The notes beneath the pieces were generated by a model. The model saw only the letters and a list, made by a program, of their open reading frames with translations. It ran no database searches and was not told the DNA's origin. A stretch of 64,000 bases of DNA, taken from NCBI RefSeq assembly GCF_000935215.1, contig NZ_JXXD01000240.1:24724-88723 (forward strand). Reading direction: 5' to 3'. Origin of the DNA: Stutzerimonas stutzeri (GTDB lineage: Bacteria > Pseudomonadota > Gammaproteobacteria > Pseudomonadales > Pseudomonadaceae). A program made the position numbers and the translations under genes. Below are positions 12,122 to 22,164 of this stretch, piece after piece (within the stretch, counting starts at the first letter, position 1; every line of letters starts with the position of its first letter).

Positions 12122-13516
12122 ATGGCGGTCTATAACTACGATTTGGTGGTATTGGGTTCCGGTCCAGCCGGGGAGGGCGCGGCAATAAATGCCGTCAAGG
12201 CGGGACGCAAGGTCGCCGTGGTAGATAACCGTCCGCTGGTTGGAGGCAACTGCACACACCTGGGCACCATTCCGTCCAAGGCCTTGCGCCATTCGGTACG
12301 GCAGATCATGCAGTACAACACCAACCCGCTGTTCCGCCAGATCGGCGAACCACGGTGGTTCTCCTTTCCGGACGTGCTGAAGAGTGCCGAGAAGGTCATC
12401 AGCAAGCAGGTCACTTCCCGCACGAGTTACTACGCGCGTAACCGCATCGATACCTTCTTCGGGACTGCCAGCTTCTCCGATGAGCAGAGCGTCGAAGTGG
12501 TTTGCCTCAATGGCATGGTGGAAAAGCTGGTTGCCAGCCAGTTCGTCATCGCCACCGGCTCGCGCCCGTATCGACCGGCTGATATCGACTTTAATCACCC
12601 GCGTATCTACGACAGCGACACCATTCTTACTCTCAGTCACACGCCGCGCCGGATGATCATATACGGGGCCGGCGTCATCGGTTGCGAATATGCATCGATC
12701 TTCAGCGGTCTGGGCGTGCTGGTCGACCTGATCGACAACCGCGAGCAGCTGCTCAGCTTCCTCGATGATGAGATTTCCGATGCGCTCAGCTATCACCTGC
12801 GCAACAACAACGTGCTGATTCGCCACAACGAAGAGTACGAGCGGGTCGAGGGGCTGGAGAACGGCGTCATCCTGCATCTCAAGTCGGGCAAGAAGATCAA
12901 GGCAGACGCATTCCTCTGGAGCAACGGACGTACCGGCAATACCGACAAGCTCGGGCTGGAGAACATCGGGCTCAAGGCCAACAGTCGTGGTCAGGTCCAG
13001 GTTGATGAGCACTACCGCACCGAGATCGGCAATATCTACGCTGCCGGCGATGTGATCGGTTGGCCGTCGCTGGCCAGTGCCGCTTATGACCAAGGCCGTT
13101 CGGCAGCGGGCAGCATCGTCGAGAATGACTCCTGGCGTTTCGTCGATGACGTACCGACCGGTATCTACACCATTCCCGAGATCAGCTCGATCGGCAAGAA
13201 TGAGCGCGAACTGACCCAGGCGAAGATTCCCTATGAAGTCGGCAAGGCGTTCTTCAAAAGCATGGCGCGGGCGCAGATTTCGTTCGAGCCAGTGGGCATG
13301 CTGAAGATTCTCTTCCACCGCGAAACGCTGGAAGTGCTCGGTGTGCACTGCTTCGGTTATCAGGCTTCGGAGATCGTGCACATTGGCCAGGCGATCATGA
13401 ACCAGAAGGGGCCGGCGAACAGCATCAAGTACTTCGTCAACACCACCTTCAACTACCCGACAATGGCCGAAGCCTATCGCGTCGCTGCGTTCGACGGGCT
13501 CAACCGGCTTTTTTGA
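12122..13516 (+). CDS. sthA: Soluble pyridine nucleotide transhydrogenase
   Basis: SthA is a cytoplasmic FAD enzyme that exchanges hydride between NADPH and NAD and so balances the two pools. The 464 residues show the FAD loop [13 protein letters not shown], the NAD(P) loop [15 protein letters not shown] and the second FAD motif [21 protein letters not shown]. The place of the redox-active disulfide in related reductases reads [15 protein letters not shown], with only one Cys, as is characteristic of SthA. The start ATG 12122 is preceded by AGGAG. A longer in-frame opening from 12035 lacks a ribosome site. Monocistronic by layout. Confidence 0.96.
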   Translation: MAVYNYDLVVLGSGPAGEGAAINAVKAGRKVAVVDNRPLVGGNCTHLGTIPSKALRHSVRQIMQYNTNPLFRQIGEPRWFSFPDVLKSAEKVISKQVTSRTSYYARNRIDTFFGTASFSDEQSVEVVCLNGMVEKLVASQFVIATGSRPYRPADIDFNHPRIYDSDTILTLSHTPRRMIIYGAGVIGCEYASIFSGLGVLVDLIDNREQLLSFLDDEISDALSYHLRNNNVLIRHNEEYERVEGLENGVILHLKSGKKIKADAFLWSNGRTGNTDKLGLENIGLKANSRGQVQVDEHYRTEIGNIYAAGDVIGWPSLASAAYDQGRSAAGSIVENDSWRFVDDVPTGIYTIPEISSIGKNERELTQAKIPYEVGKAFFKSMARAQISFEPVGMLKILFHRETLEVLGVHCFGYQASEIVHIGQAIMNQKGPANSIKYFVNTTFNYPTMAEAYRVAAFDGLNRLF

Positions 13517-13613
13517 GAAGCTCCGGCCGCTGGCCTGAGGCGGCTGGAGAGGGCGGCGACTCCCGTGATTGGCATTGGCCTAACCGGGAGAGCTTCTGAT
13601 CAGGTGAGGGCGA

Positions 13614-13640
13614 ATCCGGCAGCGACCTGCGCTGCCGGAT
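13614..13640. terminator. Strong hairpin between convergent sthA and glpQ
   Basis: A perfect 11-bp stem (13614-13624 with 13630-13640) with a 5-nt loop lies 22 nt from the end of the glpQ reading frame and 98 nt after sthA. It is GC-rich and lacks a clear T run on either side. It may act as a bidirectional stop or a 3'-end stabiliser. Confidence 0.45.
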
Positions 13641-13661
13641 CGTGCCGCGGTGTGTTGGCTG

Positions 13662-14384
13662 TCAGGATCGCGATAGCGTACTGACAGCCAGGCCGGGGTA
13701 GTCGGTGATCAGGCTGTCGACGCCGAAGTCGGTCAGGCGGCGCATCAGGGCTGGTTCATTGACTGTCCACACCGATACATGCAGGCCCTGTTTACGCGCT
13801 TTTTCCAGACGCTCCGGGGTGCACAGCGTCCACTTCAATGCCAGCAGGCTGCAGCCATATTGACGGGCGACCTTCAGTGGGTCTAGCCAGTTGTACTCGG
13901 CTACCAGCCCGCGTGATATCTCCGGCGCCAGCCGGTTCAGCGCACGCAGGACTTCACGAGAACTCGACGTGACGGTGATGCGATCGAGCAACCGATGCTG
14001 TTCGGCCAGCTCCTTGATTGCCATGACCGTACGCGCGGCGCGCACCCGTGAAGCACTCTTGACCTCAAGCTGCCAGTGCTCGAAATCGCATTTTTCGAAC
14101 AGCTCGCTCAGCCTCGGAATAGGGCAGGGTGTCTTCCAGCCAGGCCCGCCTTCCCGGGCGTCGTAGTTCACAAGCTCGTCGGCATCATGTTGCACGACTT
14201 TTCCCCGGTGACCGGTGGTGCGCTTGAGTGTCGGGTCGTGGATGACCATCAATTCGCCGTCGCGGGAAAGATGCAGATCCAGCTCGCAGCGGCGCACGCC
14301 GTGCTGGAGGCATTGCTCGAAGCTCACCAGGGTGTTTTCTGGCGCTTCGCCCTTGGCGCCGCGATGGCCGTAGATGAGTGTCAC
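13662..14384 (-). CDS. Glycerophosphodiester phosphodiesterase
   Basis: A cytoplasmic GDPD-family enzyme (no signal peptide, 240 residues) that hydrolyses glycerophosphodiesters to glycerol-3-phosphate and an alcohol. The signature GHRGAKGEAPENT at residues 6-18, the metal ligands in CELDLHLSRDGELMVIHD and the C-terminal VWTVNEP are present. It is closest in form to the short UgpQ type rather than periplasmic GlpQ. It is the downstream gene of a three-gene minus-strand group (PilZ protein, small exported protein, this gene), overlapping the middle gene by 4 nt. The same neighbourhood occurs beside sthA in P. aeruginosa. Confidence 0.93.
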   Translation of the reverse strand: MTLIYGHRGAKGEAPENTLVSFEQCLQHGVRRCELDLHLSRDGELMVIHDPTLKRTTGHRGKVVQHDADELVNYDAREGGPGWKTPCPIPRLSELFEKCDFEHWQLEVKSASRVRAARTVMAIKELAEQHRLLDRITVTSSSREVLRALNRLAPEISRGLVAEYNWLDPLKVARQYGCSLLALKWTLCTPERLEKARKQGLHVSVWTVNEPALMRRLTDFGVDSLITDYPGLAVSTLSRS

Positions 14385-14689
14385 GGTTGCAAGTCTTCCT
14401 TAGGGGGTGATGGGGTGCGTTGATGATGGCGCACGCTGTTGATCACCCGGTCGCCTTCGAAGTACACGGAAAACTCCCGGTAATCCCAGCGGGTGATCGG
14501 CGGCTGGCCGACGGCGGGTCGCTCTTCATCGGCCAGGCCGAAGCGGTCCAGAACCTGGTTCTTCGAGTCGCCACGACTAGGCATGGTCATTTCCGGCAGG
14601 CCTTGTTGACCAACAGGTATCCGAATGTCTTCGGCGAACAGGGGTGGACTGAATGTCAGTACGAGCAGCAGAGTCGCCAGGCGGCGCAT
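14381..14689 (-). CDS. Small exported protein of unknown function
   Basis: I do not recognise a characterised function. The 102-residue product begins MRRLATLLLVLTFSPPLFA, a clear signal peptide with a likely cut after FA. The mature part is about 80 residues and ends with a charged, proline-rich tail. The segment PPITRWDYREFSVYFEGDRV resembles the short beta-rich repeats seen in small periplasmic proteins of pseudomonads, where it occurs as a conserved hypothetical next to the phosphodiesterase. It overlaps the phosphodiesterase start by 4 nt and begins 3 nt after the PilZ-domain gene. Confidence 0.8.
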   Translation of the reverse strand: MRRLATLLLVLTFSPPLFAEDIRIPVGQQGLPEMTMPSRGDSKNQVLDRFGLADEERPAVGQPPITRWDYREFSVYFEGDRVINSVRHHQRTPSPPKEDLQP

Positions 14690-14692
14690 CGG

Positions 14693-15265
14693 TCAATCTC
14701 CTTGCAGGCTTTCCAGGGCCAGGCGCCGCTCCAGCGCCTGTTTCTGCAGGATATGTCGTGCGAGCAACTGTCGCTGTGCATCAGTCAACGCTTCGAACTC
14801 TGTGCCGATATCGTAACGCCCGTCATCCATCGGCGTGCAGTAGATGACCCGCGCGGCCAGCACAAGGCCAAGCCCCTGGGGCAGCAGAATCAGCTTCAGT
14901 GTGAGCCCCTCTCCTTCAGCCTTGGGCTGCTCGCTGGCGAAGCTGATACCGCCTTCGGACAATATCACCGGCTGCGGTGCGCCCTGATCCTTCAGCAGAT
15001 CCTGCGCCAGTGCCTGGCCCAGGAGTTCGATTCGTTTGTTCTGCACCTTCAGGTAATTGGCCAGCGTGCGATTGCTCTCGGCAATCTGCCGCAACAAATG
15101 CTGCGCTTCGAAATCAAGTTGGTGCAGCTCGCCGAGCAGGCTGAAAAGCGGCGGTAGGGGCGCTGCGTCGGCCTCCTGGCCTTGGTCGGCCGGGATGATT
15201 TCCAGTGCCACACGATCCTCGATACGGTAGTATTCGCGGCGTTCTTCAGTGTCTTGTGTCGGCAT
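14693..15265 (-). CDS. PilZ-domain protein
   Basis: The 190-residue product carries an N-terminal RREYYRIEDRVALEI, the RxxxR-type c-di-GMP-binding motif of PilZ domains, and a later beta-rich part ending YDIGTEFEALTDAQRQLL. A central helical segment (about residues 40-90) is probably a coiled coil. It matches in position the PilZ-domain protein PA2989 of P. aeruginosa. The open frame continues far upstream through the antisense of lolC. I start at ATG 15265 because it brings the RxxxR motif near the N-terminus and leaves the divergent lolC promoter region free. It is distinct from the type IV pilus pilZ gene at 42375. Confidence 0.85.
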   Translation of the reverse strand: MPTQDTEERREYYRIEDRVALEIIPADQGQEADAAPLPPLFSLLGELHQLDFEAQHLLRQIAESNRTLANYLKVQNKRIELLGQALAQDLLKDQGAPQPVILSEGGISFASEQPKAEGEGLTLKLILLPQGLGLVLAARVIYCTPMDDGRYDIGTEFEALTDAQRQLLARHILQKQALERRLALESLQGD

Positions 15266-15364
15266 GGCGATACCCGGGATGCAGTAATGGCCAGAGTGTA
15301 TCAGGCCCCGCGGTGACGTCAGCTGCATGTTGTTTTTTCCCCCGCCAGCGAACCCGTCGATCTT

Positions 15365-16612
15365 ATGTTCAGACCGCTGTCCGTCTTTATCGGCGCGCGT
15401 TACACCCGCGCCAGACGTCGTAGCCTCTTCGTCTCCTTCATCTCCCTGACATCCATGATCGGTCTCGCCCTGGGTGTGCTGGTGATGATCGTCGTGCTTT
15501 CCGTGATGAACGGCTTTGATCACGAGATGCGTACCCGCGTCTTGGGCATGGTGCCGCATGCGACGATCGAAAGCCCGACGCCAATTGGCGACTGGCAGAC
15601 ACTTGGGAAGCGCCTCAAAGGGCACTCCCAGGTCGCGGCGACGGCACCTTTCATTCAAAGCCAGGGGTTGCTGACCCATCAGGGGCAGGTGACCAAAATC
15701 CTGATCAACGCAGTGGACCCCGAGGCTGAACGGCGGGTTTCGATCATCGATCAGTTTTTCCGCGAGGGTTCGCTGGACGATCTCGCCGCAGGCGAGTTCG
15801 GCATCGTCATCGGTGACAAGGCTGCGACCAAGCTCGGTGTCGGCGTGGGGGACAAGATCACCTTCGTGGCGCCCGAAGTCATCGTGACTCCAGCTGGGGT
15901 GTTCCCGCGCATGAAGCGTTTTACCGTGACCGGAATCTTTCATGTCGGAGCCGGCGAGATCGATGGCTACGTTGCGCTGGCGAACATCGCTGACATAGCA
16001 CGGCTGCAGCGCTGGAAGCCGGACCAGGTCCAGGGAGTTCGTCTGCGTTTCGACGACCTGTTCCAGGCGCCCCGCATTGCCTGGGAGCTGGCCGGCCAGC
16101 TCGGCGATGATTTCTATTCCCGTGACTGGACCCGCACCCATGGCAACCTGTACCAGGCGATTCGCATGGAGAAGGCCATGATCGGACTGTTGTTGCTGCT
16201 GATCGTGGCGGTGGCGGCGTTCAACATCATTTCGACGCTGGTGATGGTAGTAACCGACAAGCGCGGCGATATCGCCATTCTTCGCACGCTGGGCGCGACG
16301 CCGAAACAGATCATGGCGATATTCATGGTCCAGGGTACGGTGATCGGCGTCGTCGGCACCTTGGTCGGGGCGCTGCTGGGCATGTTCGCGGCAGTCAATG
16401 TCAGCAGCTGGATCGCTGCCCTGGAACGCCTGATCGGACATAAGTTTCTCAGCGCCGACGTCTATTTCATCGACTATCTGCCGTCACGGCTGATGGCGGC
16501 CGACGTCATCCAGGTCTGTGTTGCCGCGCTGGTCCTGAGTTTCCTCGCGACCCTGTATCCGGCCTGGCGCGCTGCGCGCACCCAGCCGGCAGAGGCGCTA
16601 CGTTATGAGTGA
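15365..16612 (+). CDS. lolC: Lipoprotein-releasing ABC transporter permease, LolC type
   Basis: LolC forms, with LolE and the LolD ATPase, the inner-membrane machine that extracts outer-membrane lipoproteins and hands them to LolA. The 415 residues have an N-terminal helix (about 20-50), a large periplasmic domain (about 50-270) and three C-terminal helices with the FtsX-like region. The ending [17 protein letters not shown] is characteristic. It is a paralogue of the downstream lolE (same length, same start [10 protein letters not shown] and end), so the C/E naming rests on order. It overlaps lolD by 8 nt. Confidence 0.94.
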   Translation: MFRPLSVFIGARYTRARRRSLFVSFISLTSMIGLALGVLVMIVVLSVMNGFDHEMRTRVLGMVPHATIESPTPIGDWQTLGKRLKGHSQVAATAPFIQSQGLLTHQGQVTKILINAVDPEAERRVSIIDQFFREGSLDDLAAGEFGIVIGDKAATKLGVGVGDKITFVAPEVIVTPAGVFPRMKRFTVTGIFHVGAGEIDGYVALANIADIARLQRWKPDQVQGVRLRFDDLFQAPRIAWELAGQLGDDFYSRDWTRTHGNLYQAIRMEKAMIGLLLLLIVAVAAFNIISTLVMVVTDKRGDIAILRTLGATPKQIMAIFMVQGTVIGVVGTLVGALLGMFAAVNVSSWIAALERLIGHKFLSADVYFIDYLPSRLMAADVIQVCVAALVLSFLATLYPAWRAARTQPAEALRYE

Positions 16613-17318
16613 ACAGGTTATGAACGAGCTTTCTTCGCAAAAGCACGCGGTGCTGAGCTGCCGCAATCTTGGCAAACGCTACGAGCAGGGTCCGGAGTCG
16701 GTGGAAGTGCTGTCCGGCCTGCAACTCGAGTTGTTCCCGGGGCAGCGCGTCGCCATCGTCGGCAGTTCCGGCTCGGGCAAGAGCACCCTGTTGAACCTGC
16801 TTGGCGGGCTGGATACGCCCAGTGAGGGCAGTGTCTGGCTGGCCGGTGAAGAGCTTTCGGCGCTCAACGAAAAGGATCGCGGGTTATTGCGTAACCGCGC
16901 GCTGGGCTTCGTTTACCAGTTCCATCACCTGCTCGCCGAATTCACTGCACTGGAGAACGTCTGCATGCCGTTGCTGATCGGCCGGACGCCGATCCCGGAA
17001 GCGCGGCAGAAGGCCGCTGCGCTGTTGACGCGTGTCGGACTCGGGCATCGCCTCGAGCACAAGCCGGCGGAGCTCTCGGGCGGTGAACGCCAGCGTGTGG
17101 CGATTGCACGGGCGCTGGTGAACGAGCCGGCGCTGGTACTGCTCGACGAACCTACCGGAAATCTTGACCATCACACGGCGCAAGGCATCCAGGACCTCAT
17201 GCTGGAGCTCAGCAAGTCGTTGCAGACCGCCTTCCTGGTGGTTACCCATGACCGTCAGCTTGCCGCGCAGATGGATCAGATCCTGCGGTTGGAAGACGGA
17301 CGTCTGGTGGTCGAATGA
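16605..17318 (+). CDS. lolD: Lipoprotein-releasing system ATPase LolD
   Basis: The ATPase of LolCDE, 237 residues. Walker [14 protein letters not shown]-loop [19 protein letters not shown] signature [15 protein letters not shown], Walker [13 protein letters not shown] and the H-loop VTHD are intact. The Q-loop sequence is of the LolD/MacB type. The start ATG 16605 lies within the 3' end of lolC, and a second ATG at 16620 is possible. Its stop overlaps the lolE start. Confidence 0.96.
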   Translation: MSEQVMNELSSQKHAVLSCRNLGKRYEQGPESVEVLSGLQLELFPGQRVAIVGSSGSGKSTLLNLLGGLDTPSEGSVWLAGEELSALNEKDRGLLRNRALGFVYQFHHLLAEFTALENVCMPLLIGRTPIPEARQKAAALLTRVGLGHRLEHKPAELSGGERQRVAIARALVNEPALVLLDEPTGNLDHHTAQGIQDLMLELSKSLQTAFLVVTHDRQLAAQMDQILRLEDGRLVVE

Positions 17319-18562
17319 TGTTCAGGCCTCTGAGTGTCTTTATCGGCAGCCGCTACACCCGTGCCAAGCGGCGCAACCATTTCATCTCGTTCATCTCCCT
17401 GACCTCGCTGATCGGCCTGGCACTTGGCGTGTTGGCGATGATCATGGTCCTGTCCGTGATGAACGGATTTCAGCGCGAGATGAGCTCGCGCATTCTCGGG
17501 ATGGTGTCCCACGCCACCGTCATCGGTGATCAGCCATTGGACGACTGGCAGGCCGTCGCGTCGCGCCTGTCGGCGCATCCTCAGATTGTCGGCAGCGCAC
17601 CCGTCACCCAGCTCGAAGGCATGCTGTCATTCAAGGGCAGCATGCAGCCGATTCAGATCAGCGGTATCGATCCGCAGGCTGAGGCGGATGTTTCCATCGT
17701 CGGTGATCGGTTGGTCGGAGGCAGACTGGATGCGCTGAAACCGGGTGAGTTCGGCGTCATCATCGGCTTGATGACCGCCCGGCGCTTCGGTCTGAAGCTG
17801 GGCGACAAGTTGACGCTGATCGTGCCGGAAGTGAGCTCCTCGCCCGGTGGAGTCACGCCTCGCATGCAGAGGCTGAATGTGGTTGGCGTTTTCAAGGTGG
17901 GCGCCGATCTGGACGGCAGCCTGGGGATGATCCACCGCGCCGATGCTGCGCAGATACATCGTTGGGCGCCGCAGCAGGTGCAGGGCGTGCGGCTCAAGCT
18001 GAGCGACCTGTATCGGGCGCCGGAAGTGGCAGCGCAGGTGGCTGAAATGCTCGGTGATGGCTACCGCGTGGAGGACTGGTCTTATACGCAGGGCAGCCTA
18101 TTTAACGCGATGAAGATGGAAAAGACCATGATTGGCCTGTTGTTGATGCTGATCGTTGCGGTGGCGGCCTTCAATATCATTGCGACGCTGATCATGGTCG
18201 TTGCCGACAAGCGGGCCGATATCGCGATTCTGCGCACGCTTGGCGCGACTCCACGGCAGATCATGGCGATCTTCATGGTTCAGGGCAGCATCATTGGCTT
18301 CAGTGGCACCGTGATAGGCGTGATTCTGGGCGTACTCGGTGCGCTGAACGTAAGTGCTCTGGTGGCATGGCTGGAAAAAGTGTCAGGCCAGCATATCTTT
18401 AGTTCCGACGTCTACTTCATCAGCACCCTGCCATCGGAGCTGCGTCTGGAGGACGTCGTGCTGGTATCGGTCGCGGCGCTGACCTTGAGCTTCTTGGCTA
18501 CGCTCTATCCGGCATGGCGAGCCGCGCAGACCCAGCCGGCCGAGGCACTGCGCTACGAGTGA
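17318..18562 (+). CDS. lolE: Lipoprotein-releasing ABC transporter permease, LolE type
   Basis: Second permease of the LolCDE complex (414 residues). It has an N-terminal helix, a periplasmic MacB/FtsX-like domain and three C-terminal helices. It is close to lolC across the whole length, including [27 protein letters not shown] and the same terminal PAEALRYE, indicating an old tandem duplication. Two adjacent ATGs (17315 and 17318) exist; I use 17318 so that the protein begins MFRPLSVF like LolC. The gene ends 6 nt from the convergent DUF2062 gene. Confidence 0.94.
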   Translation: MFRPLSVFIGSRYTRAKRRNHFISFISLTSLIGLALGVLAMIMVLSVMNGFQREMSSRILGMVSHATVIGDQPLDDWQAVASRLSAHPQIVGSAPVTQLEGMLSFKGSMQPIQISGIDPQAEADVSIVGDRLVGGRLDALKPGEFGVIIGLMTARRFGLKLGDKLTLIVPEVSSSPGGVTPRMQRLNVVGVFKVGADLDGSLGMIHRADAAQIHRWAPQQVQGVRLKLSDLYRAPEVAAQVAEMLGDGYRVEDWSYTQGSLFNAMKMEKTMIGLLLMLIVAVAAFNIIATLIMVVADKRADIAILRTLGATPRQIMAIFMVQGSIIGFSGTVIGVILGVLGALNVSALVAWLEKVSGQHIFSSDVYFISTLPSELRLEDVVLVSVAALTLSFLATLYPAWRAAQTQPAEALRYE

Positions 18563-18568
18563 TGGCCG

Positions 18569-19084
18569 TTAGCGCCGGCCGTTCTGTCGCCGGCGCCAGC
18601 TGCGCCCGACCCACCAGCGCCAGTAGGCCTGAGTTAGAACGTAGCCGAGAATGGCGAAAACGACGCCCGAAACCAGCGAGCCCAGATACAGCGGCTGCCA
18701 GTTGTGCTGCAGCATGTGACTTACCCAGGCCAGGCTCAATTCTGCCGGCATGTCAGAGGCCGGTGTATCCAGCAGCCAGGTTCCGACCTTGTAATTGCAA
18801 TAGAACACCGGAGGCATGGTCAGCGGGTTGGTCAGCCAGACCAAACCTACCGCGATGGGCAGATTGGCTCTCGCGGGAAGCGCACAGACGGCCGCCGCGA
18901 GCATCTGCATGGGCATCGGAATCATCGCCCAAAACAGGCCGATAGCCATGGCTCGCGCCACCGAGTGCCTATTGAGATGCCAGAGATTGGGATCGTGAAT
19001 CAGCGCGCCGAGAAAACGCAGGGACTTGTTAGTCTTGATGCGATCGGGGTGCGGCATGTAGCGTTTGAAAAAGCGACGCGGCAT
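18569..19084 (-). CDS. DUF2062 family membrane protein
   Basis: A 171-residue protein of the DUF2062 family. The motif NRHSVARAMAIGLFWAMIPMPMQ followed by LTNPLTMPP is diagnostic. Two or three membrane helices are visible (about residues 50-75, 80-100 and 130-155) with basic termini (PRRFFKRYMPHP and RSWRRRQNGRR). No molecular function is established. An upstream extension to 19198 overlaps the divergent comEC control region and is rejected in favour of ATG 19084. It converges on lolE with only 6 nt between stops. Confidence 0.88.
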   Translation of the reverse strand: MPRRFFKRYMPHPDRIKTNKSLRFLGALIHDPNLWHLNRHSVARAMAIGLFWAMIPMPMQMLAAAVCALPARANLPIAVGLVWLTNPLTMPPVFYCNYKVGTWLLDTPASDMPAELSLAWVSHMLQHNWQPLYLGSLVSGVVFAILGYVLTQAYWRWWVGRSWRRRQNGRR

Positions 19085-19234
19085 GAAGGTTCTCTGGCAG
19101 GCTGCAGCCCGGCGATTATGCCTCGAATCGCGATGCGGCGCTGACAGGAGTTTTGTGACATTAGGTCTACGCCCGCGACAAATTGACCATCCGCCCACAG
19201 CGGTCCCGGAATGGATTCCAGGAGTCGAAAAAGC

Positions 19235-21460
19235 ATGCGCACATGGATGTTGGCGCTCGCGGCAGGCCTCGTCTTGCCCCGTTTCTTACCGGCGTTGCCC
19301 TCTGTCTGGATCTTGTGCGTGCTTGGCATGCTGGGGGGCTTGCTGCTTTCGCGTCGGCGCTGGGCGTCGTCCGGGTTGCTTCTCCTCGGGTTCGCCTGGG
19401 CATGCTGGCAGTGCCAGAGTGCCATTGATGATCGCCTGCCCGTTTCGCAAGATGGCCGGACATACTGGATCCAGGGGACGGTCAGTGGATTGCCCACCAG
19501 CACGGGCGATGTCGTGCGCTTCGAGTTGGAGGATATCGAGTCGAGGCATGCTGGGCTGCCGTCGAAGGTGCGTCTGTCCTGGTACGGCGGCCGGCAAGTG
19601 CGGGCCGGCGAGCGCTGGCGGCTTGCGGCTCGACTGAAACGTCCGCGTGGCCTGGTCAATCCGCATGCGTTCGACTACGAAGCCTGGTTGCTGGCGCGTC
19701 GCATTGGCGCGACTGGTTCGGTCAAGGCGGGAGAGCGCCTCTTCGCGCCGTACTCCGTGAATAGTTGGCGCGACCGCTTGAGGCTCCGTCTGATGGAGGT
19801 CTCCGCGTCCGGTCGACAAGGCGCGATCGCGGCACTGGTGGTCGGTGATGACTCCGGCCTGAGTCGTGAGGATTGGCAGGTGTTGCAGGACACCGGCACG
19901 GTGCACCTGATGGTCATATCCGGACAGCACATCGGCATGCTGGCTGGCTTGCTATACGGACTGGTTGCGCTAGCAGCTCGATGGGGCTTCTGGCCCAGCC
20001 GTTGGCCCTGGCTTCCATGCGCATGCGCGTTGGCTCTCGCTGGTGCGCTTTCCTATGGATGGCTCGCGGGGTTCGATGTGCCGGTGCGTCGTGCGTGTCT
20101 CATGGTCGCCGTGGTCCTGCTCTGGCGCTTGCGCTTTCGTCATCTGGGTGTCTGGCAGCCGCTGTTGCTGGCGCTGAATGGTGTCCTGCTGGTCGATCCC
20201 CTGGTCTCGTTGCAGCCGGGGTTTTGGCTCTCATTCGGGGCCGTTGCGGTGCTCGCGCTGGCGTTCTCCGGTCGGCTCGGCCGATGGAAGTGGTGGGCGA
20301 CGCTGACGCGCGCCCAATGGGCAGCTTCCCTCGGCCTGCTGCCTCTGTTACTGACGCTGGGACTGCCGGTCAGCGCCAGCGGGCCTTTGGCCAATCTGAT
20401 TGCCGTACCCTGGATAAGCCTCACCGTTCCCTTCGCGCTGCTCGGTACGTTGCTTCTGCCGTTGGGCGCTATCGGCGAGGCGCTACTCTGGTTGGTCGGC
20501 ACCTCGCTGGCGCTGCTGTTCGAGCTGCTGTCCGCCATGGCTACCTGGCAACCCGCCTGGCTGGCGGTCGATATACCCATCTGGGCCTTGCTGATGATTG
20601 GGCTGGGTGTGCTGTTGATGTTATTGCCGTCAGGTGTGCCGGTGCGTGCGCTCGGACTGGTGCTCCTGGCGCCGTTGGTGTATCCCCCGTATTCCGAAGT
20701 AGCCGAAGGACGGGCGCGGGTCTCGGTGCTGGATGTGGGGCAGGGGCTTTCGGTACTGGTGCGGACCCGGGAGCACGCGTTGCTCTACGATGCGGGACCG
20801 AGGCAGGGTGATTTCGATACCGGCGAGCGTGTCGTGTTCCCGTCGCTGCGAAGCCTGGGCGTGAAGAGGCTGGACATACTGCTGCTGAGCCATGCGGATA
20901 ACGATCATTCCGGTGGCGCTCAGGCGATCCGTCGACTGCTTCCGGTCGCGCGGACCGTCAGTGGGGAGCCGCAACGACATGCGACCGATCTGAATGCCAA
21001 GCCCTGTGAAAACGGTGCCGAGTGGCGGTGGAACGGCGTGCGTTTCAGTCTCTGGCAATGGCAGGCGGCCCGGGAGAGCAATCAGACGTCATGCGTTCTG
21101 CTGGTCGAGGCCAATGGCGAACGGGTGCTGCTTACCGGCGATATCGATCAGGCCGCGGAGCAGGCGTTGCTGCTCAGCGGACAGGACGTAAAGGCGCAGT
21201 GGTTGCTATTGCCTCATCACGGCAGCCGCAGCTCATCGTCGGAGCCATTCCTGCGAGCGGTGGAACCGAGCGCCGCGCTGATCTCGCGCAGCCTGCACAA
21301 CGCTTTCGGTCATCCTCATCCGACTGTGACCGCTCGCCTCGAAGCGTCCGCGATCGACATTTACGACACCGCCTTGCACGGCGCGATCCGCATCGATCTC
21401 GGCGATTTCTCGGGGGCGGAGATACAACGTGCGGAACGTCGGTTCTGGCGGGAAAAATGA
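19235..21460 (+). CDS. comEC: DNA internalisation protein ComEC/Rec2
   Basis: ComEC is the inner-membrane channel that takes single-stranded DNA into the cytoplasm during natural transformation. The 741-residue protein has an N-terminal pair of helices, a DUF4131/OB-like part (about 60-170), the multi-helix Competence domain (about 190-500, with GDDSGLSREDWQVLQDTGT and HLMVISGQHIG) and a C-terminal metallo-beta-lactamase domain with LLSHADNDHSGG (His553, Asp557, His558) and LLPHHGS. The start ATG 19235 has AGGAG 10 nt upstream; an ATG at 19211 lacks one. Together with pilZ elsewhere in the window this fits a naturally transformable pseudomonad. Confidence 0.94.
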   Translation: MRTWMLALAAGLVLPRFLPALPSVWILCVLGMLGGLLLSRRRWASSGLLLLGFAWACWQCQSAIDDRLPVSQDGRTYWIQGTVSGLPTSTGDVVRFELEDIESRHAGLPSKVRLSWYGGRQVRAGERWRLAARLKRPRGLVNPHAFDYEAWLLARRIGATGSVKAGERLFAPYSVNSWRDRLRLRLMEVSASGRQGAIAALVVGDDSGLSREDWQVLQDTGTVHLMVISGQHIGMLAGLLYGLVALAARWGFWPSRWPWLPCACALALAGALSYGWLAGFDVPVRRACLMVAVVLLWRLRFRHLGVWQPLLLALNGVLLVDPLVSLQPGFWLSFGAVAVLALAFSGRLGRWKWWATLTRAQWAASLGLLPLLLTLGLPVSASGPLANLIAVPWISLTVPFALLGTLLLPLGAIGEALLWLVGTSLALLFELLSAMATWQPAWLAVDIPIWALLMIGLGVLLMLLPSGVPVRALGLVLLAPLVYPPYSEVAEGRARVSVLDVGQGLSVLVRTREHALLYDAGPRQGDFDTGERVVFPSLRSLGVKRLDILLLSHADNDHSGGAQAIRRLLPVARTVSGEPQRHATDLNAKPCENGAEWRWNGVRFSLWQWQAARESNQTSCVLLVEANGERVLLTGDIDQAAEQALLLSGQDVKAQWLLLPHHGSRSSSSEPFLRAVEPSAALISRSLHNAFGHPHPTVTARLEASAIDIYDTALHGAIRIDLGDFSGAEIQRAERRFWREK

Positions 21461-21531
21461 GAACGGCGGCCGTCGGCGACCCCTCGACCCTATGCTAGAG
21501 TGGCGCCACTTTTTCGAGGGGGATTCATCTC

Positions 21532-22164
21532 GTGTGGGAGCTGGTCAAAGCAGGCGGCTGGATAATGCTGCCAATCATCCTGTGTTCCATCGCCGCCGCC
21601 GGCATCGTTGCTGAGCGCCTGTGGACGCTGCGCCCGAGTCGTGTCACGCCGCCGCATCTGCTTGGCCAGGTGTGGAAGTGGATCAAGGACAAAAAACTCA
21701 GCAACCAGAAACTCAAGGAACTGCGCGCGGATTCGCCTTTGGGTGAGATTCTTGCCGCCGGCCTCAGCAACTCCAAGCGTGGTCGCGAGATCATGAAGGA
21801 ATGCATCGAGGAAGCCGCGGCCAGGGTCGTTCACGACCTCGAGCGTTACCTCAACGCGCTGGGCACCATTGCCGGCATCGCGCCCTTGCTCGGGCTGCTG
21901 GGTACGGTGCTGGGCATGATCGAAATCTTCAGTGCCTTCATGGACTCGGGCATGGCCAATGCGCCCCTGCTCGCCGGCGGCATCGCCAAAGCGCTGATCA
22001 CCACCGCGGCGGGCCTGATGGTCGGTATCCCAGCGCTGTTCTTCCATCGTTTCCTGCAGCGTCGCGTCGACGAGCTGGTCGTTGGCATGGAGCAGGAAGC
22101 GATCAAGCTGGTGGAGGTGGTGCAGGGTGACCGCGATGTCGATCTCGGTGAGGACAAGGCGTGA
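21532..22164 (+). CDS. exbB: ExbB/TolQ/MotA-family proton channel protein
   Basis: A 210-residue inner-membrane protein with three helices (about residues 10-30, 110-135 and 150-175) and the family motifs LGTIAGIAPLLGLLGTVLGMI and ITTAAGLMVGIPALFF. With the downstream ExbD it should form a proton-driven stator that energises TonB or a related partner. No tonB is adjacent, so which partner it serves is open. GTG 21532 is preceded by GAGGGGG at 21516-21522. A candidate -10 TATGCT lies at 21491. It overlaps exbD by GTGA. Confidence 0.92.
   Translation: MWELVKAGGWIMLPIILCSIAAAGIVAERLWTLRPSRVTPPHLLGQVWKWIKDKKLSNQKLKELRADSPLGEILAAGLSNSKRGREIMKECIEEAAARVVHDLERYLNALGTIAGIAPLLGLLGTVLGMIEIFSAFMDSGMANAPLLAGGIAKALITTAAGLMVGIPALFFHRFLQRRVDELVVGMEQEAIKLVEVVQGDRDVDLGEDKA

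Noticed and set aside
15313..15320. TGACGTCA palindrome between the PilZ gene and lolC
   Set aside because: Eight-base palindrome without a second copy, flanking promoter elements or a known bacterial regulator to assign; chance cannot be excluded.
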